A stretch of DNA of 64,000 nucleotides from a virus, in IMG/VR virus record IMGVR_UViG_3300021963_005683, positions 1 to 64,000 of that record. One strand, 5' to 3'. Positions 34,340 to 43,186 of the stretch are shown here, one piece after another. Within the stretch, counting starts at the first letter, position 1. Each line of letters begins with the position of its first letter. A program made the position numbers and the translations under genes. The notes beneath the pieces are model-generated. The model had not been told where the DNA came from. It saw only the letters and a list, made by a program, of their open reading frames with translations, and did no database searches.

Positions 34340-35899
34340 TTATATTGATAAAACTTTTCCTATTTTTTTAATTTGTTCAGCGCTTAATCTACCGCTTTTA
34401 TTTTGTAAAGCTTTAACCAATTCATCATAGTTCATACCAGATGATTTATCTCCATTACAATCCGAACATAGAATTTGTAAATTATCTTTATCAGTTTTAC
34501 CATCTCCTTTTACAGGAACAATATGGTCAGCTTCTATTTCACTTCTAGTTATTTCTTTATCACATCCTAAACATTTATAATCTTGTTCAGCCCATACTTC
34601 CCAAACATCTTGCTCTACGAATTTACCTCTCACTTCGCCAATACTTACACCAAATTTATCTAAATCAAATGCAGCTTGTACGTGTAGTAAAATGAATTCA
34701 TAGTCATCAATACGAGTACCACCACTAAATACTTTAGTAGCCGGGTAAGGAATAGCATCTATATCTTTATTCTTAGTACCATTTTTTACAACTACTTTAC
34801 CATTTACTAATTCGTATCGTTGGTATTCAAGATGTTTCTCTTTGATAGAAGCAACTACTTTATCAAATTCAGTAACAAACGTTTTATAATCTATACTTAG
34901 TTTCTTCTTCGAATAAGTTGCTAATAACCATCTAAAGAACATACTATACTTTAATAATCTATGTACACCCCAATAATTTTTACCATATCCTTTTATACCC
35001 GTATGTTCTATAACCATATCATTTAACATTTTTAAAATGGTTTTAGCTTCTTTTGAATATTTACCATCTAATGTAAATTTGGATAATCCATTCTCACTAT
35101 CTCTTTCATCCTGAATATACAATGTATTCCAAGCATTGTTATCACCCTCTCTCCAAGTATCACCTAAATAAATTTGGTGTATCAAAGCGGTTACAAACGC
35201 ATCGGTTTCTCTTTTAATGCATGCCATTGATACATATTCCATTTTACCACCATTAAATGTGTTAAAAATCTTATATGGCGAATAATCAACTGCTCCTAAC
35301 TTTCTACATAAATGAGCAATTTCAGCATTATATGCATTTCTTCTTTCAGCTGATGTAACTATATTTAAGTTATTCAACGTAACAAACTTTGCTCTAGCTT
35401 CCTTATCACTCATATTACTATATCTTACAACAAAGAAATAGTTATTATCCATTAAGTATTTAGCAAGGTCGTCATGGTCAAATTGAATTGTATCCCAAGT
35501 CTTTCCACCTAAATCATATACACCACCTTTCCATTCAAAACTAAATCCGTTTGGAGTTTTAAGTAATCCTTTAAAGAAATTAAGAATAGTTCGAGTTCTA
35601 TGTCCACCATCTATAATCTCCCATTTTTTCTTAGTAAGGTTATATCGGTGATGGATTGGTTGAATAAACTTACCTGTTAGAAATGCTACGATAAGAGCTT
35701 TTTGCCACTCATCGCCATAGTAACCCGGTTTTCCATCTAACTTAGTGTAAGGTCTTTGATATTCAGGAGATTTATCCAAAGTGTTTGAATTCTCCATTGC
35801 TAACATTTCAGTACCAGAAATGAAGCGAGGTTCGGTGTCAGCATCTATTCGATTTTGAGATAGTGCATCATTGACAACTTTTAATTGTAATGTTTCCAT
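34340..35899 (-). CDS. DUF262 plus HNH nuclease (GmrSD-like)
   Basis: 519 aa. The N-terminal part has the DUF262 pattern: SPEYQRPYTK, then WEIIDGGHRTRTILNFF, a variant of the DGQQR motif of GmrS-type NTP-sensing domains. The C-terminus (about 440-490) is an HNH nuclease: CLGCDKEI, EADHIVPVKGDG, DNLQILCSDCNGDKS. Single-chain proteins of this design (type IV restriction, BrxU, SspE relatives) cut DNA depending on modification. It has its own promoter and the longest leader in the window. Confidence 0.85.
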   Translation of the reverse strand: METLQLKVVNDALSQNRIDADTEPRFISGTEMLAMENSNTLDKSPEYQRPYTKLDGKPGYYGDEWQKALIVAFLTGKFIQPIHHRYNLTKKKWEIIDGGHRTRTILNFFKGLLKTPNGFSFEWKGGVYDLGGKTWDTIQFDHDDLAKYLMDNNYFFVVRYSNMSDKEARAKFVTLNNLNIVTSAERRNAYNAEIAHLCRKLGAVDYSPYKIFNTFNGGKMEYVSMACIKRETDAFVTALIHQIYLGDTWREGDNNAWNTLYIQDERDSENGLSKFTLDGKYSKEAKTILKMLNDMVIEHTGIKGYGKNYWGVHRLLKYSMFFRWLLATYSKKKLSIDYKTFVTEFDKVVASIKEKHLEYQRYELVNGKVVVKNGTKNKDIDAIPYPATKVFSGGTRIDDYEFILLHVQAAFDLDKFGVSIGEVRGKFVEQDVWEVWAEQDYKCLGCDKEITRSEIEADHIVPVKGDGKTDKDNLQILCSDCNGDKSSGMNYDELVKALQNKSGRLSAEQIKKIGKVLSI

Positions 35900-36000
35900 T
35901 GTGTTTTTGCAATTTTAGGCTCTATGCTTGAGTTTTTGATAAAATTTATCCGCCTCTTTTTTGGGGCTACAGCGGTGTTTCCCTCAATTTTGTTTATATA
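35900..36000 (-). promoter_or_regulatory. About 100-nt 5' leader of the DUF262-HNH gene
   Basis: The stretch between the promoter at 36001 and the ATG at 35899 is the longest untranslated leader seen here. It is locally richer in G and C than its surroundings and contains CCGC and GCGG arms able to pair around about 18 nt, plus a GATAAA/TTTATC inverted repeat. Only a possible regulatory leader; no riboswitch class recognised. Confidence 0.3.
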
Positions 36001-36032
36001 CAAATATACTAACAATATTCCAAATTACCAAA
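36001..36032 (-). promoter_or_regulatory. Promoter TTTGG-N19-TATATTTG
   Basis: TTTGG at 36028-36032, 19-nt spacer, TATATTTG at 36001-36008, facing the DUF262-HNH gene with a 100-nt leader. Confidence 0.72.
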
Positions 36033-36073
36033 TAATTAGGGATATTTTATATAACAGGTTGATAATCAATATG

Positions 36074-37300
36074 TTATCTACCCACCTCTTTTAAATATGC
36101 TTCTTGCATTTGCTCCCACGTCATACCAATTGCATCAACGTAGAATAATACTTCGGGTTTGATTCTACCCTCATCGTGTAGTTTTGTATATCGTTTGATG
36201 GCTTTATCCTTCCACCACTTAGTGGTATATTCGTTTCCTTTTGCAAACTTTTCATTAAGAATTAAATCCTTTTCTTCGATGTTTGATTTTAAAAACTCAT
36301 TACCATTTTGGTATATTGGTGCAAAATATACACCTCTTTGAAATCCGTGGTCGTAAGCGTTTCCTTTGATTCCTAATTCTTTGAAAATTGCCTGAATAAT
36401 CTTTTGTTTAATTCCACTTACAGGTCCGTTCTTTTCGTATCCCATATTAGCACCATTACGTTCTCTCTCATCCATAATGTGCGTCTTATACCATTCCGAA
36501 CGATTTTCTTTAATCCATTGATGCCAAGGATTATAAACTGAATCATCTGGCTTTGTAGAAATCTTACCTTTGGATTCTCCTAATGTTTTGAAATGTGGAA
36601 TACCATTATATTGTGAATGAATACCATATAAAGATGTAGTTCCTACTCCAACTAATGGATTATCATATTTAGTTTTCCAATATGCTCTAACTTCGGGTGC
36701 GGTTGCTAATGCTGCGATTAACTTACCACCTAAAAAATTATAACCAAATGGTTGCGTAGATACAATCGTTGTAGCAATAGATGTACAATTTAATTTACCT
36801 TTTTCAAACTTATCTTCTTTACTCCAACCAATATATTCATCTCTAACGCCTAATGATGTAATATCAGACCCCAAACATATTTGTCCTAATATCTTTCCAC
36901 TAACTCTATCCTTAACATATATTTTTACGTTTCTGCCAGGATTTGCCGAAAATTCCATAGTATGTATTAACTTACGGATTTCAGTCCAACGAGTAGATTC
37001 TTTTGGGTCATCTTCAACGATTTCCACATAAGGTTCTAATTGCTCTATTTCAGAAATAGTTAATTCCTTATTATTAATATCAGCTGGCTTCCACAATGAA
37101 TCGTAGTATGATTGTAATGCAGGCAATCTCTTCATATTAGAAACTCTATCAGCATTCCATTCAATCCACTTCTTATATAAAGTTTGTTGCTCTACTGACA
37201 TTTCTTTAAGATAGTCCAAATTTTCAATGAACTTTCTTTTCATCACATCATAATCAAATGTGGTTGTGTTTGTTTCTTCGCCTGTGTTCCAAAATTTCAT
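36074..37300 (-). CDS. DruA/DUF4338-like protein
   Basis: 408 aa. The core (GKILGQICLGSDITSLGVRD, then EYIGWSKEDKFEKGKLN, then QPFGYNFLGGKLIAALA, then GVGTTSLYGIHSQYNGIP) follows the DUF4338/DruA pattern of RDxxIGW, an LN helix, and a final acceptor-like segment. DruA belongs to the Druantia defence system; phage copies have unknown roles. A promoter placed for a leaderless mRNA lies right before the ATG. Assignment is by pattern only. Confidence 0.6.
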   Translation of the reverse strand: MKFWNTGEETNTTTFDYDVMKRKFIENLDYLKEMSVEQQTLYKKWIEWNADRVSNMKRLPALQSYYDSLWKPADINNKELTISEIEQLEPYVEIVEDDPKESTRWTEIRKLIHTMEFSANPGRNVKIYVKDRVSGKILGQICLGSDITSLGVRDEYIGWSKEDKFEKGKLNCTSIATTIVSTQPFGYNFLGGKLIAALATAPEVRAYWKTKYDNPLVGVGTTSLYGIHSQYNGIPHFKTLGESKGKISTKPDDSVYNPWHQWIKENRSEWYKTHIMDERERNGANMGYEKNGPVSGIKQKIIQAIFKELGIKGNAYDHGFQRGVYFAPIYQNGNEFLKSNIEEKDLILNEKFAKGNEYTTKWWKDKAIKRYTKLHDEGRIKPEVLFYVDAIGMTWEQMQEAYLKEVGR

Positions 37301-37304
37301 ATTA

Positions 37305-37336
37305 CAAATATAACTAATTAATTTTAAATTACCAAA
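37305..37336 (-). promoter_or_regulatory. Promoter TTTGG-N19-TATATTTG, leaderless position
   Basis: TTTGG at 37332-37336, 19-nt spacer, TATATTTG at 37305-37312; the element ends 4 nt before the DruA-like ATG at 37300. The TTTGG box lies inside the 3' end of the upstream Mom-like gene. Confidence 0.75.
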
Positions 37337-38132
37337 ATTTGGTATCTATTTCTGATTCAGGTGCAATTGTTTCCCACATCTGAATATCTTTATTGAACGC
37401 TCGTGTATCTTTTGGATATGGTCTGATTTCGTGTTTGAACGTTTTCATAATTGCTTTCTTTTCTTTCTTATCAGCCGTAACAATTTGAAGATATCTATGT
37501 TTTGGTGGCTCTTCTCTTCTCCAAAATTGCTTATATCCATCCTTACCAATTTCTCTACGAAGATGTTCTAAATTACCACTACCCCACTTTGTAAACACAG
37601 TCCTACTATGAATCCATTTATAAGGGTCATTTGATAAAGATATTCCATAATTTGGCATTAGGGCTATATCAGTATTTAACCCCTGATAAATCCAATTTGT
37701 TGCTTGGTAAATACCACCTAAATGTTCTTGCCCATTATCTGCATAAGAAATAAGTGCTTTAATAGCCTTATCGTTTTCTCTAAACCATTTGAATGATTGT
37801 CCCATTGCGTATGATTCAATATTAGAGCCATATCCATCATCACAATATAAACGAGTCAATTCTAATACATTATCTTTTGTAAGTAAATCTGAAATAGAAG
37901 TTGCTGCCCTTGCCCCAACGGGAAATCCATAAACTAAACATCCAATTAATTTATTATCTTCACCTAATGCATTACTTTCATCCATTTTATAAAAAATACC
38001 TAAAGCATATCTACAAGCTGTCCAAGCGTGTGTGTAGTGCTTCTTTACGATAATATCTTTTGCTACATCTTTGGTGATTGGTGCAATATATACTTTGGAT
38101 GTATCGCAATAATTTTTGCCTTCTTCTTTCAT
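37329..38132 (-). CDS. Mom-like DNA-modification protein, copy 1
   Basis: 267 aa. ALISYADNGQEHLGGIYQATNWIYQG is split in the middle of the Mom-family signature; NVLELTRLYCDDGYGSNIESY precedes it. Phage Mu Mom converts adenine to an acetamido-adenine that blocks restriction. This copy and the one at 38137 both start with K-x-EGK-x-YCD-x-SK and align over their whole length, so they are tandem paralogs. It lies 4 nt after copy 2. Confidence 0.75.
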   Translation of the reverse strand: MKEEGKNYCDTSKVYIAPITKDVAKDIIVKKHYTHAWTACRYALGIFYKMDESNALGEDNKLIGCLVYGFPVGARAATSISDLLTKDNVLELTRLYCDDGYGSNIESYAMGQSFKWFRENDKAIKALISYADNGQEHLGGIYQATNWIYQGLNTDIALMPNYGISLSNDPYKWIHSRTVFTKWGSGNLEHLRREIGKDGYKQFWRREEPPKHRYLQIVTADKKEKKAIMKTFKHEIRPYPKDTRAFNKDIQMWETIAPESEIDTKFW

Positions 38133-38136
38133 AACT

Positions 38137-38892
38137 TTATTTTATTGGCTCTAATTTGAGTATCTCCTCCACAAATTCAACATTTAATTTTGGATATGGT
38201 AGAGATGGGTATTTTAATGATTTAAATAATTTCTTCTTTTCTTTTCCATGCAATAGTATGTAAACATATCTATGTTTGCGTGGTTCTTTTTTAATCCAAA
38301 ATGGCGATGTAACCATTGTCTGAATTATCTTTGGGTCGTTTGTTCCATACTTAACATATGAAGTTCTACTATGATGCCATTCATCAATCTCACTCCATTT
38401 GAAACTCCAACTATCGTTTGGTCTGATTCGATTTCCCTGATATATCCAATTAGTTGCTTGATAAACAGTTCCTAAATGTCCAACTTTTGGGTCTGAATAT
38501 GATACCAATGCTTTAATGTGTGGTGCATTTTCTCTTAACCAATTGAAAGTTTGTCCTACAAACCAACTCTCAATATTACTACCATATCCATCAAATACAA
38601 ATAAACGGGTAAGTTCTAAAACTTCCGTTCTATCTAATGTTTCGGATATAGATGCGCCGGAATGTCTACCAATCGGGTCACCATAACAGGCAACTCCAAT
38701 AAGTTGTTCGTTTACGCCACCAAAAAATTTATGTTCATCGTTTGATATATAAAATAAACCAATAGCATAAGATACTTTTGTCCATATACCACTATAATGG
38801 TTATTAATAATAATATCTTTTGCTATATCTTTACTTACTAATCTTATCGAAAGTTTAGATATATCACAATAATCTTTTCCTTCTATTTTCAT
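38137..38892 (-). CDS. Mom-like DNA-modification protein, copy 2
   Basis: 251 aa. VLELTRLFVFDGYGSNIESW then ALVSYSDPKVGHLGTVYQATN is the Mom-family signature. Same length class and N-terminus as copy 1 but clearly diverged. Two copies could modify different bases or contexts, or act as a heterodimer. The C-terminal HSRTSYVKYG and WIKKEPRKHRYVYIL segments are also shared with copy 1. Confidence 0.75.
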   Translation of the reverse strand: MKIEGKDYCDISKLSIRLVSKDIAKDIIINNHYSGIWTKVSYAIGLFYISNDEHKFFGGVNEQLIGVACYGDPIGRHSGASISETLDRTEVLELTRLFVFDGYGSNIESWFVGQTFNWLRENAPHIKALVSYSDPKVGHLGTVYQATNWIYQGNRIRPNDSWSFKWSEIDEWHHSRTSYVKYGTNDPKIIQTMVTSPFWIKKEPRKHRYVYILLHGKEKKKLFKSLKYPSLPYPKLNVEFVEEILKLEPIK

Positions 38893-38896
38893 GTAA

Positions 38897-39055
38897 CTAT
38901 TTTACCCAATCATTGAATGCTTCTTCAAAGGCAGATACTCTATCTCTCTTAGGATTTTCCTCCATAAGTTTTTTAGCATCATCTAATACCTCTCTCCACA
39001 ATCCATATGAATCGGCTTCTAATAGAATTTCTTCGATTTGTTCTTCGGCGCTCAT
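38897..39055 (-). CDS. Hypothetical acidic 52-aa protein
   Basis: Starts ATG AGC GCC GAA at 39055 and ends TAG at 38897, in the space between the HTH protein and Mom copy 2. Very acidic and helical (SAEEQIEEILLEADSYGLW, ending FEEAFNDWVK). Its small size and charge recall phage anti-restriction or DNA-mimic proteins, but that is speculative. Confidence 0.6.
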   Translation of the reverse strand: MSAEEQIEEILLEADSYGLWREVLDDAKKLMEENPKRDRVSAFEEAFNDWVK

Positions 39056-39058
39056 AAC

Positions 39059-39256
39059 TTATTGCTTTTCATATGGCCACTTAATCATATGTGTCCATGT
39101 TTGGTTTGTAACTATTTTCTTAATGTTAGCAGAAGATACTCGGTAGTTTCTAGCAATAACATTGATATTTCTATGACCTACTCTATATAGTTCTCTGATT
39201 TGCAGTATCTGCTCTTCAGTTAGTTTGTGCATTGGATGCGCTTCTCCTCTTAACAT
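39059..39256 (-). CDS. Small helix-turn-helix protein
   Basis: 65 aa from the ATG at 39256 (MLRGEAHPMHKLTEEQ); a GTG at 39289 would add 11 residues. KLTEEQILQIRELYRVGHRN followed by VIARNYRVSSANIKKIVTNQ is a DNA-binding HTH of the kind found beside HNH endonucleases and in resolvases. It may regulate the Mom-like genes downstream. Confidence 0.65.
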   Translation of the reverse strand: MLRGEAHPMHKLTEEQILQIRELYRVGHRNINVIARNYRVSSANIKKIVTNQTWTHMIKWPYEKQ

Positions 39257-39296
39257 ACGTCTAATATAACACTTTTTTTTGAGAATCACAAATATT

Positions 39297-39560
39297 TTAC
39301 TTTAAATTTTCGTTTATAGCGTTAATATATGCCATTTTTGATGATACTCCTGTAAATCTTTCAACTTCTTCACCATCTTTTTCAATGATTACCGTTGGAA
39401 CTGAACGAACGCCATACTTAGTTGCTTCTTCGTAGGCTTCATCCACATCATACTCTTCAAATTTAACATTTGAAAATTGTGTTTTTACTTCATTCATTAC
39501 CGGAGCTAATGCTCTACACGGCCCACACCATACTGCACTAAATTTTTTAACTGTTACCAT
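39297..39560 (-). CDS. Thioredoxin
   Basis: 87 aa from the Met at 39560 (MVTVKKFSAVWCGPCRAL); ten further codons upstream lie inside phoH. WCGPCR is the active site, RSVPTVII holds the cis-Pro, and DVDEAYEEATKYGV fits the thioredoxin fold, slightly shorter than the usual 105 aa. It probably reduces the phage class I ribonucleotide reductase encoded just upstream. Confidence 0.92.
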   Translation of the reverse strand: MVTVKKFSAVWCGPCRALAPVMNEVKTQFSNVKFEEYDVDEAYEEATKYGVRSVPTVIIEKDGEEVERFTGVSSKMAYINAINENLK

Positions 39561-40272
39561 TTGTTTTGTTTTTAAAATCATCATATGCATCCAATAATGC
39601 GTCTACAACCGGATGTCTATGATTGGTTAATAATGTTTGTGAATCCATATCCTTAATCTTTTTTGCTGCCGTTACTAAGAATTTAAATCCACTATCTCCT
39701 CTATATTTCAAATCTACCTGTTGTGTATCGCCACACACAACCATTTTACTTCGTAATCCCAAACGAGATGTAATCATTTCCATTTGGTCGTTTGTACAAT
39801 TCTGAGCTTCATCTACTATAATGAATGCATCTAAAAATGTTCTACCTCTCATAAATGCAAGGGGTACAATTTCTACTTGTCCACTTTCTAAAATTTTATC
39901 AATCTTTTCTTTGTTATAAAGTTGATAAAAGTTGGAATAGATTGGTTGCATCCAAGGCTCCATTTTCTCTCTTAAATCACCAGGTAAAAATCCAATTTCT
40001 TCTTTACTTACCGTTGGACGAGTTATGATGATTTTGTTTACCGTCTTTTTAAATAACATATCTAATGCTACCTGACAAGCTAATAGTGTTTTACCACTAC
40101 CGGCTTTACCACTTAGGATTGTTATGGCGTTATTTAGAATCTTTTCCTTAGCTTCCTTTTGCTCCTCATTTAATTGTAATTGGAATTTAATAGGGCCTTT
40201 CGGATAGTCGATTTTTTCTTCTCTAATTTTCTCTGTCAATTCTTTATGTTTTGTTGATTGATTATCCGCCAT
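39547..40272 (-). CDS. phoH: PhoH-like ATPase
   Basis: 241 aa. Walker A LSGKAGSGKTLLACQ (about 53-67), TRPTVSKEEIGFLPGD is the PhoH hallmark, AFIIVDEAQNCT is Walker B, and CGDTQQVDLKYRGDSG the sensor. Common in marine phages; an RNA helicase or ATPase role is suspected but not settled. Between nrdA and thioredoxin. Confidence 0.93.
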   Translation of the reverse strand: MADNQSTKHKELTEKIREEKIDYPKGPIKFQLQLNEEQKEAKEKILNNAITILSGKAGSGKTLLACQVALDMLFKKTVNKIIITRPTVSKEEIGFLPGDLREKMEPWMQPIYSNFYQLYNKEKIDKILESGQVEIVPLAFMRGRTFLDAFIIVDEAQNCTNDQMEMITSRLGLRSKMVVCGDTQQVDLKYRGDSGFKFLVTAAKKIKDMDSQTLLTNHRHPVVDALLDAYDDFKNKTNGNS

Positions 40273-40285
40273 TTTTTAATTTAGT

Positions 40286-42067
40286 TTATCCTTCACAGCT
40301 TATACAATCCGGGTCCATAGCTTTTGCAGCGATATCACCTCGTAAAACTGATTCGGTTCTCATATAATATAATGTTTTAACTCCTTGCTTCCAAGCTTCT
40401 AAGTGAACTTGATTAATCCATTTAGGGTCAGCCGTTGCAGGAAATGCCAAATTTAGGGAAACTGCTTGGTCTATATATTGTTGTCTTATACCAGCTTGCC
40501 TTACCAAATCTAACTGATTGATTTCTTTAAATGTTTTAAATACATCCTTAACTGAACTACATCTATGTGCTCTTTCATCTATTGATACTTCTGTACATTC
40601 AACTAACTTATCACCTGAAAAACACCATTCATCTAAAAAATCCAAATCTTGCACCGAACCACCATCTGCAAGGATTTTATCCCACACCTCTTTTGTGTTC
40701 TTACCCATCTTACGAAGTACTCTTTCTAATTCTGGGTTCTTTCTGATAAAAGTTCCTTTTGATGTTTGTTCGGTAAATACGTTAGCTGCCCAAGGTTCAA
40801 TACCACTACTAACATTACCACTCAATTTAGAGTTTGATACCGTAGGTGCTACTGCTCTTAGGTGAGTATTACGAAGTCCACTTTCTTTACACCATAGGGG
40901 TTCGCCATATTCGTTTGCTAAATCTCTACTTGCTCTTTCAGATTCAATCTTTAATTGAGAGAAAATCTTACGAGTTTCAAATTGAGCTTGTAATCCTTCA
41001 AATGGTAGTCCTTTTTGTTGTAAGTAAGTATGCCATCCTAATACACCTAATCCCAATGCTCTACCTCTTTCTGCTGAACGAACTGAATTTTCAAATCCTT
41101 TCATATTCTTAGCTCTCTGAATAAACTCTTCCAATACACCATCTAAGAATACCGTAGCCGTATAAACTAAATCAGTATCTTTCCACTCATCATACTTTGC
41201 TAAATTTAATGAACTTAGACAACAAACGAATGAATGTTGCTCATCAGTATGTAAAACTATTTCAGAACATATGTTAGTCATATGTACTTTCAAACCATTC
41301 TTCTTATACATTTCAGGATTTGCTTTGTTCACATTCCCCTTATACATAATATATGGTTCACCGGTTGCTTTTCTTTTTTGTAATATTTTACCCCACTTTC
41401 TACGGGCTTCTGAATCACCTTCTTCTAACTTCTTCATAAATCTATCACTAATTACAACACATTGGTGTAAGTTAAGTGATTGACGATTAACATCGCCTTT
41501 GGGTTCTCTAATCTCTAAGAAATCTTCAATATCTTTATGTTCGATTTTAATATTTACTGATGCTGCTCCTCTACGAACTGAACCCTGATTTGTTGCAAGG
41601 ATAGTTGAATCATAGATTTTACAAAAAGGAACTACCCCATCAGATGTACCATTTCCTGTGATTTTAGTACCTGCAGGTCGTATCATATTGATTCCGATAC
41701 CCACACCCCCACCATGCTTTGCTAATAGCATTAATTCTAAGTTTTTAGAACCAATTTCAAATATACTATCACCCACATCAATACCGAAGCAAGATATAGG
41801 TAAACCTCTATCAGTACCAGTATTAGCTAATACCGGCGTTGCTAAACATAGCCAACCCTTCCACATATAGTCAAAGAATTTTGTTGCTAATTGTGGTTTC
41901 TCCAATCTTTTGGCAACTGCGGTGGCAACTCTCCAATATGCATCTTTAGGTTTTTCCCCGGCCTGTAAATATGTTTTAGATATAGTTTTTACATATATCT
42001 CATTGTTTCCCCAAAAAGGGAAATCAACATCAATTTCCCATCCATTTTCTTCTCCGTAATTTTTCAT
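40286..42067 (-). CDS. nrdA: Class I ribonucleotide reductase large subunit, no ATP-cone
   Basis: 593 aa, shorter than the usual 750 because the N-terminal ATP-cone is missing. LATPVLANTGTDRGLPISCF holds the first redox Cys, TNICSEIVLHTDE the NxCxE catalytic loop, FVCCLSSLNLAKY the second redox Cys, and the C-terminus ends CISCEG, the thioredoxin-reduced pair. Without the cone it should escape dATP inhibition. Around residue 485 there is an unusual insertion starting CFSGDKLVECTEV. Confidence 0.95.
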   Translation of the reverse strand: MKNYGEENGWEIDVDFPFWGNNEIYVKTISKTYLQAGEKPKDAYWRVATAVAKRLEKPQLATKFFDYMWKGWLCLATPVLANTGTDRGLPISCFGIDVGDSIFEIGSKNLELMLLAKHGGGVGIGINMIRPAGTKITGNGTSDGVVPFCKIYDSTILATNQGSVRRGAASVNIKIEHKDIEDFLEIREPKGDVNRQSLNLHQCVVISDRFMKKLEEGDSEARRKWGKILQKRKATGEPYIMYKGNVNKANPEMYKKNGLKVHMTNICSEIVLHTDEQHSFVCCLSSLNLAKYDEWKDTDLVYTATVFLDGVLEEFIQRAKNMKGFENSVRSAERGRALGLGVLGWHTYLQQKGLPFEGLQAQFETRKIFSQLKIESERASRDLANEYGEPLWCKESGLRNTHLRAVAPTVSNSKLSGNVSSGIEPWAANVFTEQTSKGTFIRKNPELERVLRKMGKNTKEVWDKILADGGSVQDLDFLDEWCFSGDKLVECTEVSIDERAHRCSSVKDVFKTFKEINQLDLVRQAGIRQQYIDQAVSLNLAFPATADPKWINQVHLEAWKQGVKTLYYMRTESVLRGDIAAKAMDPDCISCEG

Positions 42068-42076
42068 AAACTTTTT

Positions 42077-43132
42077 TTAAAATATATCATCCCAATTTTC
42101 ACCTTCTCCTGCCTTACTATAATCGGTAGGTCTCATAGCGAAGAAATCGGTGTGTGTAACACCACCTGTAAGATGATAGAACCAATCCAATTCAGATGCT
42201 TTCTTTTTGTTAAACTCAAAGTAGTCATCTCCTCCTGGTATTGGATTATAACCCAATTCTCCTAATTTTTCATTAACTCGTTTTGTAATGAATTCTTTTA
42301 AATCATCTGCTTTAAGATTCTCTAAATCGCCCATTTCAAAAATTTTATCAATAAACTTATGTTCCAAATCTCTAATGATTTCAGCTGCTTTGTAGATATC
42401 AGCTTTTGCTTCTTCTAACAATTCAGGAAACTCTTCACACATATGTCTGAATAATTGACAACCCATCTTTGAATGTAGTGATTCATCTCTTACACTCCAC
42501 TTCATTTGTTGTCCGATTCCTTTAAGAAAATTTCTCATTTGGAATGAATACAATACAGCGAATGATGAGTATAATGCTACACCTTCAGCAAATGCCGAAA
42601 AGATAGCAAGTGAACGAGCAACCTCAACTCTAGCCTTATGATTTGTTTGTAAATCTTTAGGAGTCCAATCTGCGGTTGTGTTTGTTAATAGTTCAAATCT
42701 TTCTTTCATAACTTCATCATGCATAAAGCCTGCAAAGTCATCTAATCCCAATGTTTCATTTAAGTATGAGTATGCAACCGAATGTATTGTTTCTTGTGAA
42801 CCAAATGCCATTGCCATCTGTCTAATCTCATGCTTTGGAAACCATTTAGTAACCATACCAGTCCAATAATCAGATACGGCACATTCGGTTTGTGCAAATC
42901 CTAAAAGAATATTACCTACTAAATGTTTTTCTTCTTCTGTTAAATTCTCATTCCAATCCTTCACATCACCCTGCATTGGGATTTCAGTATGTAACCAAAA
43001 TGCCTGCATTTGTTTTAACCAACCTTCATTGTAGTAGTCTGGAAATTCAAATGGTTTATAGGCGATTCTATCAGTAAATAATTTGCTCATTCTATATAAA
43101 TTTTTATTAGAGTTGTAGGTATAACTATTCAT
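42077..43132 (-). CDS. nrdB: Class I ribonucleotide reductase small subunit
   Basis: 351 aa. Metal ligands: E in FAQTECAVSDYW, E and H in QETIHSVAYSYL, and the second E-H pair in RDESLHSKMGCQ. The Tyr four residues after the first ligand His (HSVAY) is in the position of the radical Tyr122 of E. coli. It generates the radical used by NrdA. It lies just upstream of nrdA, 9 nt apart. Confidence 0.95.
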   Translation of the reverse strand: MNSYTYNSNKNLYRMSKLFTDRIAYKPFEFPDYYNEGWLKQMQAFWLHTEIPMQGDVKDWNENLTEEEKHLVGNILLGFAQTECAVSDYWTGMVTKWFPKHEIRQMAMAFGSQETIHSVAYSYLNETLGLDDFAGFMHDEVMKERFELLTNTTADWTPKDLQTNHKARVEVARSLAIFSAFAEGVALYSSFAVLYSFQMRNFLKGIGQQMKWSVRDESLHSKMGCQLFRHMCEEFPELLEEAKADIYKAAEIIRDLEHKFIDKIFEMGDLENLKADDLKEFITKRVNEKLGELGYNPIPGGDDYFEFNKKKASELDWFYHLTGGVTHTDFFAMRPTDYSKAGEGENWDDIF

Positions 43133-43186
43133 CAGTAATTAAAATTTTCTCTTTTCTTTAGAAAACTTTATATGACTTTTTGTCAC

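Noticed and set aside
40540-40640. A functional intein in NrdA
   Set aside because: No splicing C-terminal block or endonuclease; only a short insertion, so it is kept as a weak finding.
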